From Bradyrhizobium sp. SSBR45G (GTDB lineage: Bacteria > Pseudomonadota > Alphaproteobacteria > Rhizobiales > Xanthobacteraceae): a stretch of 64,000 nt of DNA. The stretch spans positions 62,001 through 126,000 of the forward strand of contig NZ_BSCT01000017.1 in NCBI RefSeq assembly GCF_030159255.1, given 5' to 3'. Within the stretch, counting starts at the first letter, position 1, and every line of letters starts with the position of its first letter. The notes under the pieces are model-generated. The model was not told the DNA's origin, ran no database searches, and saw only the letters and a list, made by a program, of their open reading frames with translations. Below are positions 56,225-64,000 of this stretch, piece by piece. The position numbers and the translations under genes are program-made.

Positions 56225-57511
56225 CTATTCGTCCGTCTCGCCGGGCTCGTACAGCGCCTCGCGGCCGATGCGGTCGAGGCAGAGCTCGGCGGTCCAGGGC
56301 AGCATCAGCGAGCCGCAGCGGCTGTCGCGATAGATGCGCTCCAGCGGCAGCGTCTTCAGCATCGACTGTCCGCCGCAGGTGCGGATGGCGAGCGCGGCAA
56401 GCTCGTTGGCGCCTTCCATGACGGAGTATTGCGCGGCATAGGCGCGCAGCACCTGCTCCTTGGTCGGGTTGGCACGCGCCTCGGTGACGGCCTGGAACCA
56501 GATGCCCTTGATCTGCTCCAGCTTGATCTGCATCTGCGCCACCGCGATCTGCTTGGTCGGGTACATCCGCCGCTTGACCGGCGGCATGCCCGGCACCTCG
56601 CCACGCAGATATTTCAGGGTGAAATCGTACGCCGCCTGCGCCAGTCCCATATAGGTCGGCGACAAGGTCATGAACATATGCGGCCAGCGCATCGCCGCCT
56701 GGAAATAGACCCCGCGGGGCATCAGCGCCGCGTCCTCGTCGACGAACACGTCCTTGAAGATCAGCGTGCGCGACACCGTGCCGCGCATGCCCAGGGGATC
56801 CCAGTCACCGACCACGGACACGCCCTCGGTCTTGGCGGGGATCGCGAGGTAGAGCGTGTTGCGCCGAGACGCCTTCTCGCCCTCGCTGATCTCGGTGCAC
56901 AGCACGCCATAATAGTCGGCGTGGCCGGAGAGCGAGGCGAAGATCTTCTTGCCGCTGACCAGCCAGCCGCCCTTGACCGGTCTGGCCTCGGTGCCGAACG
57001 CCACGCCACCAGCCGCAGCCGCGCCACCCTCGGAGAACGGCTGCGAGTAGATCGCGCCGTCGTCGACGATGCGCTTGTAGTGGATCGCGCGCCGCCGCTC
57101 ATGCGATGCACGCATCTCGTCGTCCATGTCGAGATCGTCGGCGAGTGGTCCCGACCATAGTGTCGAGCAGACATGCATGTTCCAGGTTAGCGCCGTGGCG
57201 CCGCAATAGCGGCCGATCTCGGCGGCGGCGAGCGCGTAGGTCTGATAGCCGGCGCCGAGACCGCCGAGAGATTTCGGCACGGAGATGCCGAGCAGGCCTG
57301 CGCGATGCAAATCCTTGTAGTTCTCGGTCGGAAACGTCGCCTCGCGATCCCAGATGGCGGCGCGTCCCGCGAGCACGCTCTGCCCGAGTTGCCGGGCGCG
57401 GCTGATGATGTCGGCCTGCTCGGCCGTCAGCCGATAGGCGGCCGGATCGAACATCGGCGCATCGAGCGCTTCGCCCGATGCGGCCGCCGTCTTCTGGACC
57501 GGGATCGTCAT
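56225..57511 (-). CDS. Acyl-CoA dehydrogenase family protein
   Basis: 428 residues from the ATG at 57511 (GGAGG four bases upstream; the ATG at 57514 has GGAGG only one base away). FAD-dependent dehydrogenase with the N-terminal helical domain, PFSEGGAAAAGGVAFGTEA before the beta domain, GWLVSGKKIFAS, and the C-terminal helical domain ending with IRTCGGQSMLKTLPLERIYRDSR. It introduces a 2,3-double bond in an acyl-CoA, or reduces or hydroxylates in divergent relatives. The start overlaps the hydrolase stop. Confidence 0.9.
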   Translation of the reverse strand: MTIPVQKTAAASGEALDAPMFDPAAYRLTAEQADIISRARQLGQSVLAGRAAIWDREATFPTENYKDLHRAGLLGISVPKSLGGLGAGYQTYALAAAEIGRYCGATALTWNMHVCSTLWSGPLADDLDMDDEMRASHERRRAIHYKRIVDDGAIYSQPFSEGGAAAAGGVAFGTEARPVKGGWLVSGKKIFASLSGHADYYGVLCTEISEGEKASRRNTLYLAIPAKTEGVSVVGDWDPLGMRGTVSRTLIFKDVFVDEDAALMPRGVYFQAAMRWPHMFMTLSPTYMGLAQAAYDFTLKYLRGEVPGMPPVKRRMYPTKQIAVAQMQIKLEQIKGIWFQAVTEARANPTKEQVLRAYAAQYSVMEGANELAALAIRTCGGQSMLKTLPLERIYRDSRCGSLMLPWTAELCLDRIGREALYEPGETDE

Positions 57512-58338
57512 CATGCCTCCGCCGCCATTGATGCTGAGTGTGCGTTCAGGAACGAAGCGAGCGCGGCGTTGAACGCGCCGGGGCGCTCGAGATTGACGAG
57601 ATGGCCGGCGCCCTGAAGCTCGACATACTCGGCCGAGGGGATGAAGCTCGCCATCTTCTCCATCATGGGCGCCGGTGCGTTACGATCCTTTGAGCCCGAG
57701 AGGACGAGGGTCGGCACCTTGATGTCCTTCAACGCCTGGCGCCGGTCGAAGCCGAGCAGGGCCAGCATGCTGGCGCGATAGCTTGCCTCGGGCACGCCGG
57801 CCATGGAGGAGGTTGCGAGTTCGAGACCCTGCGGATCGGGATCGTCGCCAACCAGCTCCTTCACGAGGTCCGGCGCCAACGATGCCATGGTGGCGCCGCG
57901 GTCGAGCGGCCCGAGACGCGCCTCGATGAATGATGTCTGCCAGTCGCCGTCGGCCTTGCCGAACGCCGGGCTGGTCTGTGCCAGCACCACGGCCGACGCG
58001 GCCATCGGGTGTGTCATCAGCCATTCCTGCACGATCATTCCGCCAATGGAATGGCCAACGAGAATCGGCCGCTGGGCCTCGATCTGAATCAGGAAGTCCT
58101 GCAGCGCGGCAGCAAGCGTCGTAATGCTGACCTGGTCGAGCCGAGCTGATTGGCCATAGCCTGGCATGTCCCAGGCCACCGCATGAAAGCGCTCACCAAA
58201 ATATTCGAGCTGGCCGCGCCATGCGCGCGCTGCGCCTCCGATGCCGTGCAGGAACACCACCGTCTGCTGCCGGGGCGCCCCCGACGCCTCGTAGCCGAAG
58301 CGGCCGTCCTTCGTGATCAGGATTTGCGAAGCAGGCAC
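57511..58338 (-). CDS. Alpha/beta hydrolase (possible ring-cleavage product hydrolase)
   Basis: 275 residues. Oxyanion HGIGG (about 31), nucleophile elbow GHSIGG (Ser about 98), acid in SGSKDRNAP and His in GAGHLVN (about 247). Resembles MhpC/3-oxoadipate-enol-lactonase-like hydrolases. First gene of the leftward operon, whose promoter lies in the 170-bp divergent region. It may cleave a C-C bond, a lactone or a thioester in the pathway. Confidence 0.85.
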   Translation of the reverse strand: MPASQILITKDGRFGYEASGAPRQQTVVFLHGIGGAARAWRGQLEYFGERFHAVAWDMPGYGQSARLDQVSITTLAAALQDFLIQIEAQRPILVGHSIGGMIVQEWLMTHPMAASAVVLAQTSPAFGKADGDWQTSFIEARLGPLDRGATMASLAPDLVKELVGDDPDPQGLELATSSMAGVPEASYRASMLALLGFDRRQALKDIKVPTLVLSGSKDRNAPAPMMEKMASFIPSAEYVELQGAGHLVNLERPGAFNAALASFLNAHSASMAAEA

Positions 58339-58508
58339 GCAGACCTCCGAAATACGCCCGAGGCCGCAACGTCGCTCGCCCAGGGCTCGTGAACGCTAGC
58401 CACGGCGACAGAGGTGTCAAGCGGCTTCGGACGCGTTGTTGCAAAAATTTGAAGTTTAAAATAAATTCGAAGTCGCGATCGTGTTGCAAGAGATGAGGAG
58501 GCGCTTGC
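58339..58508. promoter_or_regulatory. Divergent promoter region of the aryl-CoA locus
   Basis: 170 bp between the leftward hydrolase and rightward SDR genes. It contains an AT-rich patch (58443-58471) that stands out from the GC-rich surroundings and includes TTAAAATAAATT at 58456-58467. GAGGAGG before the SDR start is its ribosome-binding site. No exact -35/-10 boxes could be assigned. Confidence 0.6.
58451..58468. promoter_or_regulatory. Candidate operator A of the aryl-CoA locus
   Basis: GAAGTT-TAAAAT-AAATTC is an imperfect inverted repeat (one mismatch in 6-bp arms). Its core TTAAAATAAATT nearly repeats at 60194-60205 before the fused oxygenase gene, suggesting a shared regulator. Confidence 0.4.
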
Positions 58509-59270
58509 ATGTCTGGATTGCCTGCAGCTGCGCATGCAATGGTGACTGGCGGTGGGCGCGGCATCGGCCGCGAGATCGCGCGAGTTCTGAAGCTTGCCGG
58601 CGCAACCGTGACGATCGTCGGCCGCAACGGCGCAACGCTCGATGAGGCGATCACAGCCGGCTGCGCCGATTACGCCGCGATCGCCGATGTTGCCGATCAG
58701 GCCGCTTTGAATGCGGCGGTTACTGCTGCCGTCGCGCGCCGGCCGATCGACATCCTGATTGCCAATGCCGGAAGTGCGGAGTCCGCCCCGTTCCTGAAAT
58801 CGGATGCCGCGCTGTTCCGTCGCATGATCGACATCAATCTCATGGGCGTCGTGCATGCTGTCCAGGCGGTGTTGCCCGCGATGAAGGCAAGGTCCTATGG
58901 CCGCATCGTTGCGGTCGCGTCCACGGCAGGGCTCAAGGGCTATCCCTATGTCAGCGCCTACACCGCCGCGAAGCACGCGGTCGTCGGCCTGACGCGCTCG
59001 CTGGCCCTGGAGCTGGCTGCAACGCCCGTGACCGTCAACGCGGTCTGTCCCGGCTTCACCGACACGGACCTCGTCGCCGACAGTGTCGACAACATCATGA
59101 AGAAGACCGGCCGCAGCCGGGAGCAGGCGATCGCCGAGCTTGCCAAGCACAATCCGCAGGGGCGGCTCATCATGCCCCAGGAAGTTGCTGATACCGTGTT
59201 GTGGCTGTGCGGCAGCGGTGCCAGCGCGATCACGGGTCAGGCGATCGCGGTCGCCGGCGGCGAAGTCTAG
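58509..59270 (+). CDS. Short-chain dehydrogenase/reductase
   Basis: 253 residues. Classical SDR: GGGRGIG (14-20), NAG (about 90), Ser in VASTAG and YTAAK active site (Tyr/Lys about 154/158). Strong GAGGAGG before ATG 58509. First gene of the rightward operon. Likely a hydroxyacyl-CoA or cyclic alcohol dehydrogenase acting on a reduced ring intermediate; the exact step is not determined. Confidence 0.92.
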   Translation: MSGLPAAAHAMVTGGGRGIGREIARVLKLAGATVTIVGRNGATLDEAITAGCADYAAIADVADQAALNAAVTAAVARRPIDILIANAGSAESAPFLKSDAALFRRMIDINLMGVVHAVQAVLPAMKARSYGRIVAVASTAGLKGYPYVSAYTAAKHAVVGLTRSLALELAATPVTVNAVCPGFTDTDLVADSVDNIMKKTGRSREQAIAELAKHNPQGRLIMPQEVADTVLWLCGSGASAITGQAIAVAGGEV

Positions 59271-59312
59271 ACCGCAACGCCAAACAATAAGACTCGAAGG
59301 AAGGAAGCCATC

Positions 59313-60149
59313 ATGTCGAGACCTGCCAACCCCGTCACCGTGCCATTGGCGGACTACAAGCCCAGCTATTTCCTGTTGACGGTTAAGGATCGCGTCGCGA
59401 CCGTGACGTTGAACCGGCCGGAGCGCAAGAACCCGCTGACTTTCGAGAGCTACCGCGAGCTGACCGACTTTTTCCGGGCCTGCGCGTTCGACGATGACGT
59501 CAAGGCGATCGTCGTCACTGGTGCCGGCGGCAATTTTTCGTCGGGCGGCGACGTGTTCGAGATCATCGGCCCGCTGGTCAAGATGGACACCAAGGGGTTG
59601 ACGGCCTTCACCCGGATGACCGGAGATCTCGTCAAGGCGATGCGCGCCTGTCCGCAGCCGATCGTGGCGGCGGTCGAGGGCATCTGCGCCGGCGCTGGCG
59701 CCATCGTTGCGATGGCCTCCGACATCAGGCTCGCCGCGACCGGCGCGAAGGTGGCGTTCCTGTTCAACAAGGTCGGTCTCGCCGGCTGCGACATGGGCGC
59801 CTGCGCGATCCTGCCGCGCATCATCGGCCAGTCGCGCGCTTCCGAGCTGCTCTATACCGGCCGCTTCATGAGTGCGGACGAGGGCGAGCGCTGGGGCTTC
59901 TTCAGTCGCATCGTCGCGCCCGCCGACGTGTTGGCGCAGGCCATCGTCTTGGCAACCGAGATCGCAAACGGCCCGACCTTCGCGAACACGATGACCAAGC
60001 GCATGCTGGCGATGGAATGGGCGATGTCGATCGAGGAGGCGATCGAGGCCGAGGCAGTTGCCCAGGCCTTGTGCATGACCACCGAGGATTTCAACCGGGC
60101 CTTCGAAGCCTTTGCCGCCAAGTCCAAGCCGGTCTTCCAGGGCAATTGA
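59313..60149 (+). CDS. Enoyl-CoA hydratase/isomerase family protein
   Basis: 278 residues. Crotonase fold with oxyanion-hole segments GGNFSSGGD (about 69) and GICAGAGAIVAM (about 124), and NRPERKNPLT near 31. Similar crotonases appear in aminobenzoyl-CoA and benzoyl-CoA loci, where they hydrate or open the ring. GAAGGAAGG before ATG 59313; 42 bp after the SDR gene. Confidence 0.92.
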   Translation: MSRPANPVTVPLADYKPSYFLLTVKDRVATVTLNRPERKNPLTFESYRELTDFFRACAFDDDVKAIVVTGAGGNFSSGGDVFEIIGPLVKMDTKGLTAFTRMTGDLVKAMRACPQPIVAAVEGICAGAGAIVAMASDIRLAATGAKVAFLFNKVGLAGCDMGACAILPRIIGQSRASELLYTGRFMSADEGERWGFFSRIVAPADVLAQAIVLATEIANGPTFANTMTKRMLAMEWAMSIEEAIEAEAVAQALCMTTEDFNRAFEAFAAKSKPVFQGN

Positions 60150-60183
60150 CCGGATGCCGGAACCGAAGGGGCTTGCCAGGAGA

Positions 60184-60205
60184 TATTTTAGGGTTAAAAT
60201 AATTT
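60184..60205. promoter_or_regulatory. Candidate operator B before the fused oxygenase gene
   Basis: Perfect 7-bp arms TATTTTA (60184-60190) and TAAAATA (60195-60201) with a 4-base spacer, continuing as TTAAAATAATTT (60194-60205). Similar to the site at 58456-58467. Lies 30-50 bp before ATG 60237, so the gene may have its own regulated promoter. Confidence 0.45.
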
Positions 60206-60236
60206 CCATTGGCTCGGCACCCTTGCGGAGGCGCTC

Positions 60237-62585
60237 ATGAAGATCGCGATCATCGGCGGCGGACCCGCCGGTCTCTATGCGGCCATCTTGCTCAAGAAGC
60301 AGCGGCCCGGCGCCGACATTGCGGTCTACGAGCGCAACCGCCCCGACGACACGTTCGGCTTCGGCGTGGTGTTCTCCGACGCCACGCTCGACAATTTTGA
60401 GAAGCACGATCTTCCGAGCTATCAGCGCATCACCCAGGAGTTCGCCTACTGGGACGACATCGCGGTGCACTTCCGCGGGACGGTGCATCGGGTCGGCGGC
60501 AACGGCTTCTGCGGCTGCTCCCGCCGCACGCTGCTGATGATCCTGCAGGAGCGGGCGCGCGAGCTCGGCGTCAGCCTGCAGTTCGAAGTCGACCTCGACA
60601 GCGAGGCGCTGTTCGCGGATGCCGATCTCATCCTGCTGTCCGACGGCATCAACAGCCGCTTCCGCGACAAGCACGTCGACCATTTCCAGCCCGAGGTCGA
60701 CCTGCGCGCCAACAAGTTTGCCTGGATGGGCTCGACCAAGCCGCTCGACGCCTTCACCTTCATCTTTCAGGAGACCGAATGGGGCCCGTTCATCGCCCAT
60801 GCCTATCAGTATGAAGCGGGACGCTCGACCTGGATCTTCGAGACGGATCCCGTGACCTTCGAGAAGGCCGGCCTGACGGGGCTCGACGAGCGGCAATCTG
60901 CCGACCGGATGAAAGAGATCTTCGGCTGGTTCCTCGGCGATCACCCGCTCCTGACCAACCGCTCGATGTGGCGGAATTTCCCGATGATCCGCAACAAGCG
61001 CTGGGTCAAGGACAACATGGTGCTGCTCGGCGACGCCAAGTCGACGGCGCATTTCTCGATCGGCTCGGGCACCAAGCTTGCCATGGAAGATGCGATCGCG
61101 CTCGCGGATGCCATGCAGCGCTCTCCCACGATTGCTGGTGCGCTCGATCTCTACGAGAACGGCCGGCGCGAGGAGGTCGAGAAGACCCAGCATGCGGCCG
61201 ATGTGTCGCTGGTCTGGTTCGAGCATCTCGACCGGTTCTGGGATTTCGATCCCGTGCAGTTCGCGTTCGGCGTGATGACGCGCTCGAAGGCGATCACCTA
61301 CGACAATCTCACTTTGCGCGCGCCGGATTTCGTGGCCGAGGTCGACAAGGCTTTCGCGCGCCAGGTCCGCGCCAAGGGCTTTGATGTCGATGTCGAGACG
61401 CCTGTCGCGCCGATGTTCCAGCCGCTCAAGCTGCGCGAGATGACGGTTGCCAATCGCGCGGTGCTGTCGCCGATGTGCATGTACTCGGCCGAGGAGGGCG
61501 TGCCCGGCGATTTCCATCTGGTGCACTACGGCTCGCGCGCCATCGGCGGGGCCGGTCTGCTGTTCACCGAGATGACCTGCGTCAGCCGCGACGCCCGCAT
61601 CACGCCCGGCTGCGCCGGTCTGTGGAACGACGCGCAGGAAGCGGCCTGGAAGCGCATCGTCGATTTCGTCCATGCCAATTCCAAAGCCAAGTTCGCGCTG
61701 CAGCTGGGGCACGCCGGACGCAAGGGCGCGTCCAAGCTGATGTGGGACGGGATGGACCGTCCGCTGGAGCAGGGTGGCTGGGAGATCGTGTCGGCATCGC
61801 CGCTGCCATATTTCCCGGACAGCCAGGTGCCGCGCGAGCTCGACCGCAAGGCGATGGACGCGATCAAGGCCGACTTCGTCGCAGCGGCCGAGCGTGGCCA
61901 CGCTTGCGGCTTCGACATGCTCGAGCTGCACTGCGCCCACGGCTATCTGCTCGCGAGCTTCATCTCGCCGCTGACCAACAAGCGGACCGACGCGTATGGT
62001 GGTGCGCTGGAGAACCGGCTGCGCTTCCCGCTCGAAGTGTTCGCGGCGATGCGCGCGGCGTGGCCGGCGCACAAGCCGATGTCGGTGCGCATCTCGGCGA
62101 CCGACTGGGCCGAAGGCGGCATCACCGGCGACGACGCGGTGCTGATTGCCCGCGCGTTCGCCGAGGCGGGTGTCGATCTCGTCGACGTCTCGACCGGGCA
62201 GACCGTGCGCGAGGCCAAGCCGGTCTATGGCCGCATGTTCCAGACGCCGTTCTCCGATCAGGTCCGCAACGAAGCTGACGTCGCGACCATGTGCGTCGGC
62301 AACATCACCACGGCCGATCAGGTCAACACCATCCTCGCTGCCGGCCGCGCCGATCTCGTCGCGCTCGGGCGCCCGCATCTGGTCGACCCGGCCTTCACGA
62401 TGAAGGCGGCGGCCTGGTATGGCGCGGATATGTTCTGTCCGCCGCAATATCTGCCGGGCAAAGAGCAGATCTTCCGCAACAGCGTGCGCGAGCGGCAGGA
62501 TTTCGAGGAGCTGAAGATTAAGGCTAAACCGAAAACGCGGGCGGAGCTGAAGGCCGAGGCTGCGAAGCCGCTTGCGGCGGAGTAA
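60237..62585 (+). CDS. Fused FAD monooxygenase / old-yellow-enzyme protein (2-aminobenzoyl-CoA monooxygenase/reductase type)
   Basis: 782 residues. The N-terminal part (about 1-370) is a PHBH-fold monooxygenase with GGGPAGLYAA (7-16) and GFGVVFSD, and a GD motif in MVLLGDAKSTAHF (about 261). The C-terminal part (about 395-770) is an OYE-type TIM barrel with LSPMCMYSAEEG, LQLGHAGRKG, HCAHGYLLASFISPLTNKRTD (split here as HCAHGYLLASFISP and LTNKRTD) and YGG...NR. This fusion is known from 2-aminobenzoyl-CoA monooxygenase/reductase (Azoarcus), which hydroxylates and reduces the ring of anthraniloyl-CoA; database entries also call it salicylyl-CoA 5-hydroxylase. GGAGG before ATG 60237. The key enzyme of the locus; the exact substrate is inference. 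Confidence 0.9.
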   Translation: MKIAIIGGGPAGLYAAILLKKQRPGADIAVYERNRPDDTFGFGVVFSDATLDNFEKHDLPSYQRITQEFAYWDDIAVHFRGTVHRVGGNGFCGCSRRTLLMILQERARELGVSLQFEVDLDSEALFADADLILLSDGINSRFRDKHVDHFQPEVDLRANKFAWMGSTKPLDAFTFIFQETEWGPFIAHAYQYEAGRSTWIFETDPVTFEKAGLTGLDERQSADRMKEIFGWFLGDHPLLTNRSMWRNFPMIRNKRWVKDNMVLLGDAKSTAHFSIGSGTKLAMEDAIALADAMQRSPTIAGALDLYENGRREEVEKTQHAADVSLVWFEHLDRFWDFDPVQFAFGVMTRSKAITYDNLTLRAPDFVAEVDKAFARQVRAKGFDVDVETPVAPMFQPLKLREMTVANRAVLSPMCMYSAEEGVPGDFHLVHYGSRAIGGAGLLFTEMTCVSRDARITPGCAGLWNDAQEAAWKRIVDFVHANSKAKFALQLGHAGRKGASKLMWDGMDRPLEQGGWEIVSASPLPYFPDSQVPRELDRKAMDAIKADFVAAAERGHACGFDMLELHCAHGYLLASFISPLTNKRTDAYGGALENRLRFPLEVFAAMRAAWPAHKPMSVRISATDWAEGGITGDDAVLIARAFAEAGVDLVDVSTGQTVREAKPVYGRMFQTPFSDQVRNEADVATMCVGNITTADQVNTILAAGRADLVALGRPHLVDPAFTMKAAAWYGADMFCPPQYLPGKEQIFRNSVRERQDFEELKIKAKPKTRAELKAEAAKPLAAE

Positions 62586-62638
62586 GCCTCCGTGCCACGC
62601 TGCCGCCCGGTGCGTCCAGAGCGAGTGGAGTAGGGGCG

Positions 62639-63886
62639 ATGAAGGCGATCATCGTTGGCGGTGGTATCGGCGGATTGACGACGGCCCTGATGCTGCGGGC
62701 GCGCGGCATCGACTGTGAGCTGTTCGAGCAGGCGGATGCGATCCGCGAGCTCGGCGTCGGGATCAACACCCTGCCGCATGCGATCCGCGAGCTCGCCCAG
62801 CTCGGGCTGCTCGACCGGCTCGACGAGGTCGCCATCCGCACCTATGAGCTGTTCTATCTGACCCGGCGCGGTCAGGAGGTCTGGCATGAGACCCGCGGTG
62901 TCGACGCCGGCCATGACGTGCCGCAATTCTCGATCCATCGCGGCCGGCTGCAGAGCGTGATCCATCAGGCGGTGATGGAGCGGCTCGGTCCGGGCAAGGT
63001 CCACACCGGCTGCCGTCTCGGGTCCTTCACCCAGGACGAGGGCGGGGTCACCGCCTATTTCTTCGACCGCACCGGCGCTCATGTTCACACCGTCCGTGGC
63101 GACGTGCTGATCGGCGCCGACGGCATCCATTCCAAGGTCCGGCAGACGCTGTTCCCCAACGAGGGCGCGCCGTGCTGGAATGGCCTGATGCTGTGGCGCG
63201 GTGCCACCGACTGGCCGGTGTTTCTGACCGGGCGGTCGATGATCATCGCCGGCGGCCTCAACGCCAAGGCGGTGATCTACCCGATCGCCGAGGGCTCGAG
63301 CCCCGCGACGCGCCTCACCAATTGGGCCGTGCTGGTGCGCATCGGCGACGCGAACTCGACGCCGCCGCGGCGCGAGGACTGGTCGCGGCTCGGCAAGGCC
63401 GACGAACTGATGCCGCATGTCAACGGCTTCTCGATTCCCCAGGTCGACTTCGCCGCGATGGTGCGCGCGACGCCGGAGTTCTGGGAATATCCCTGCTGCG
63501 ACCGCGATCCGCTGCCGTACTGGTCGAGCGGCCGGGTCACCTTGCTTGGCGACGCCGCGCATCCGATGTATCCGGTCGGCTCCAACGGTGCCTCGCAGGC
63601 GATTCTCGATGCCCGCGCGCTCGCCGATGCTTTGGCCCGCTCCGAACATCCGCGCCAGGCGCTGATGGTCTATGAGCAGAAGCGGCTGCCGATGACCGCC
63701 GAGATCGTCGCTTCGAACCGTCGCGGAGGCCCCGAGGGCGTCATCGATGCCGTCGAGCAGCTTGCGCCGCAGGGCTTTACCGACATCAACACCATTCTCA
63801 ACTACGAGGCCCGCGAGGGCATCGTGCGCGGCTATGCCAGCCGGGCCGGCTTTGCCGCGCGGATGGTGACGCGGCAGGCGTCGTAA
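62639..63886 (+). CDS. FAD-dependent aromatic monooxygenase (PHBH family)
   Basis: 415 residues. GGGIGGLTTA (8-17), the DG motif GADGIHSKVR (about 159-168) and the GD motif LLGDAAHPMYPVGSNGASQ (about 301-319) place it in class A flavin hydroxylases, nearest in look to PhzS-like oxidoreductases. GGAGTAGGGG before ATG 62639, 53 bp after the fused oxygenase gene, so probably in the same transcript. It would hydroxylate an aromatic ring, maybe an upstream step that makes the acid for the CoA ligase. Substrate unknown. Confidence 0.9.
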   Translation: MKAIIVGGGIGGLTTALMLRARGIDCELFEQADAIRELGVGINTLPHAIRELAQLGLLDRLDEVAIRTYELFYLTRRGQEVWHETRGVDAGHDVPQFSIHRGRLQSVIHQAVMERLGPGKVHTGCRLGSFTQDEGGVTAYFFDRTGAHVHTVRGDVLIGADGIHSKVRQTLFPNEGAPCWNGLMLWRGATDWPVFLTGRSMIIAGGLNAKAVIYPIAEGSSPATRLTNWAVLVRIGDANSTPPRREDWSRLGKADELMPHVNGFSIPQVDFAAMVRATPEFWEYPCCDRDPLPYWSSGRVTLLGDAAHPMYPVGSNGASQAILDARALADALARSEHPRQALMVYEQKRLPMTAEIVASNRRGGPEGVIDAVEQLAPQGFTDINTILNYEAREGIVRGYASRAGFAARMVTRQAS

Positions 63887-63928
63887 GTCAGCGTCTCGCA
63901 CCGTTTTCCGGGCTGCCCCTCACCCCAG

Positions 63929-63957
63929 CCCTCTCCCCGTGAAGGACGGGGAGAGGG
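63929..63957. repeat. Palindromic repeat / terminator-like hairpin after the last gene
   Basis: CCCTCTCCCCGT (63929-63940) and its exact complement (63946-63957) form a 12-bp stem with a 5-nt loop, 43 bases after the monooxygenase stop. The sequence type is common between genes in related genomes (recalled) and may act as a terminator or transcript stabiliser. Nothing else is seen to the window end. Confidence 0.7.
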
Positions 63958-64000
63958 AGCACACCGTTTGCTGCGCGACGGCTTGACGACCAATGCCTCA

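Noticed and set aside
58317..62447. 1376-codon minus-strand open frame
   Set aside because: Antisense to SDR, hydratase and the fused oxygenase; composition typical of a GC shadow.

Overview
The window looks like chromosome of a GC-rich alphaproteobacterium of the Bradyrhizobium/Rhodopseudomonas type. This rests on the gene families (DctABD, a rhizobial-type NADP-malic enzyme, an anthraniloyl-CoA-type pathway, NitT/TauT transporters), on frequent GTG/TTG starts, and on the palindromic intergenic repeats at the ends of transcription units. The species assignment is inference. All functions come from reading motifs; no database search was run.

Region 1 (1-27124, all +) is the 3' part of a siderophore operon. 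It holds two NRPS genes (the first is cut by the window edge), an HSL-type esterase, a PvdE/SyrD-type peptide exporter, an IucB-type GNAT acyltransferase and an ornithine/lysine N-monooxygenase. The visible assembly line reads [C]-A-T-C-A-T / C-A-T-E-C-A-T-E-C-A-T-C-A-T-TE. Hand-read specificity residues suggest Phe-like, Gly, OH-Orn-like, uncertain (Ser-like), Gly, OH-Orn-like. The hydroxylase and acyltransferase would supply the N-acyl-N-hydroxy-ornithine (hydroxamate) units.

Region 2 (27285-43217) is a carbon and energy unit. A homodimeric-type pyruvate dehydrogenase complex (aceE, aceF, lipoyl-E3) is followed by dctA, an NADP-type malic enzyme, a type II NADH dehydrogenase, dctB and dctD, all on +. 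A near-consensus sigma-54 promoter with two inverted repeats 100-140 bp upstream lies before aceE. The best reading is a DctBD-controlled module that imports C4-dicarboxylates, converts malate to pyruvate and acetyl-CoA, and reoxidises the NADH. A small hypothetical gene and a convergent ridA close the region.

Region 3 (43218-49977) is a six-gene + strand operon: NitT/TauT-type binding protein, IlvD/Edd-family dehydratase, ATPase, two permeases, and a NicX-like (2,5-dihydroxypyridine 5,6-dioxygenase family) enzyme. It looks like an uptake and catabolic system for an unidentified, possibly N-heterocyclic, compound.

Region 4 (49978-52625) has no host genes that I can support. It carries several palindromic repeats and one IS110-family transposase gene with structured flanks.

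Region 5 (52626-63886) is a divergent aryl-CoA catabolic locus. Leftward: alpha/beta hydrolase, acyl-CoA dehydrogenase, acyl/aryl-CoA ligase, opine-dehydrogenase-family protein, 3-hydroxyacyl-CoA dehydrogenase. Rightward: SDR, enoyl-CoA hydratase, a fused monooxygenase/old-yellow-enzyme protein of the 2-aminobenzoyl-CoA monooxygenase/reductase type, and a second FAD monooxygenase. Two AT-rich, partly palindromic sites sit in the divergent promoter region and before the fused oxygenase. The window ends in another palindromic repeat.
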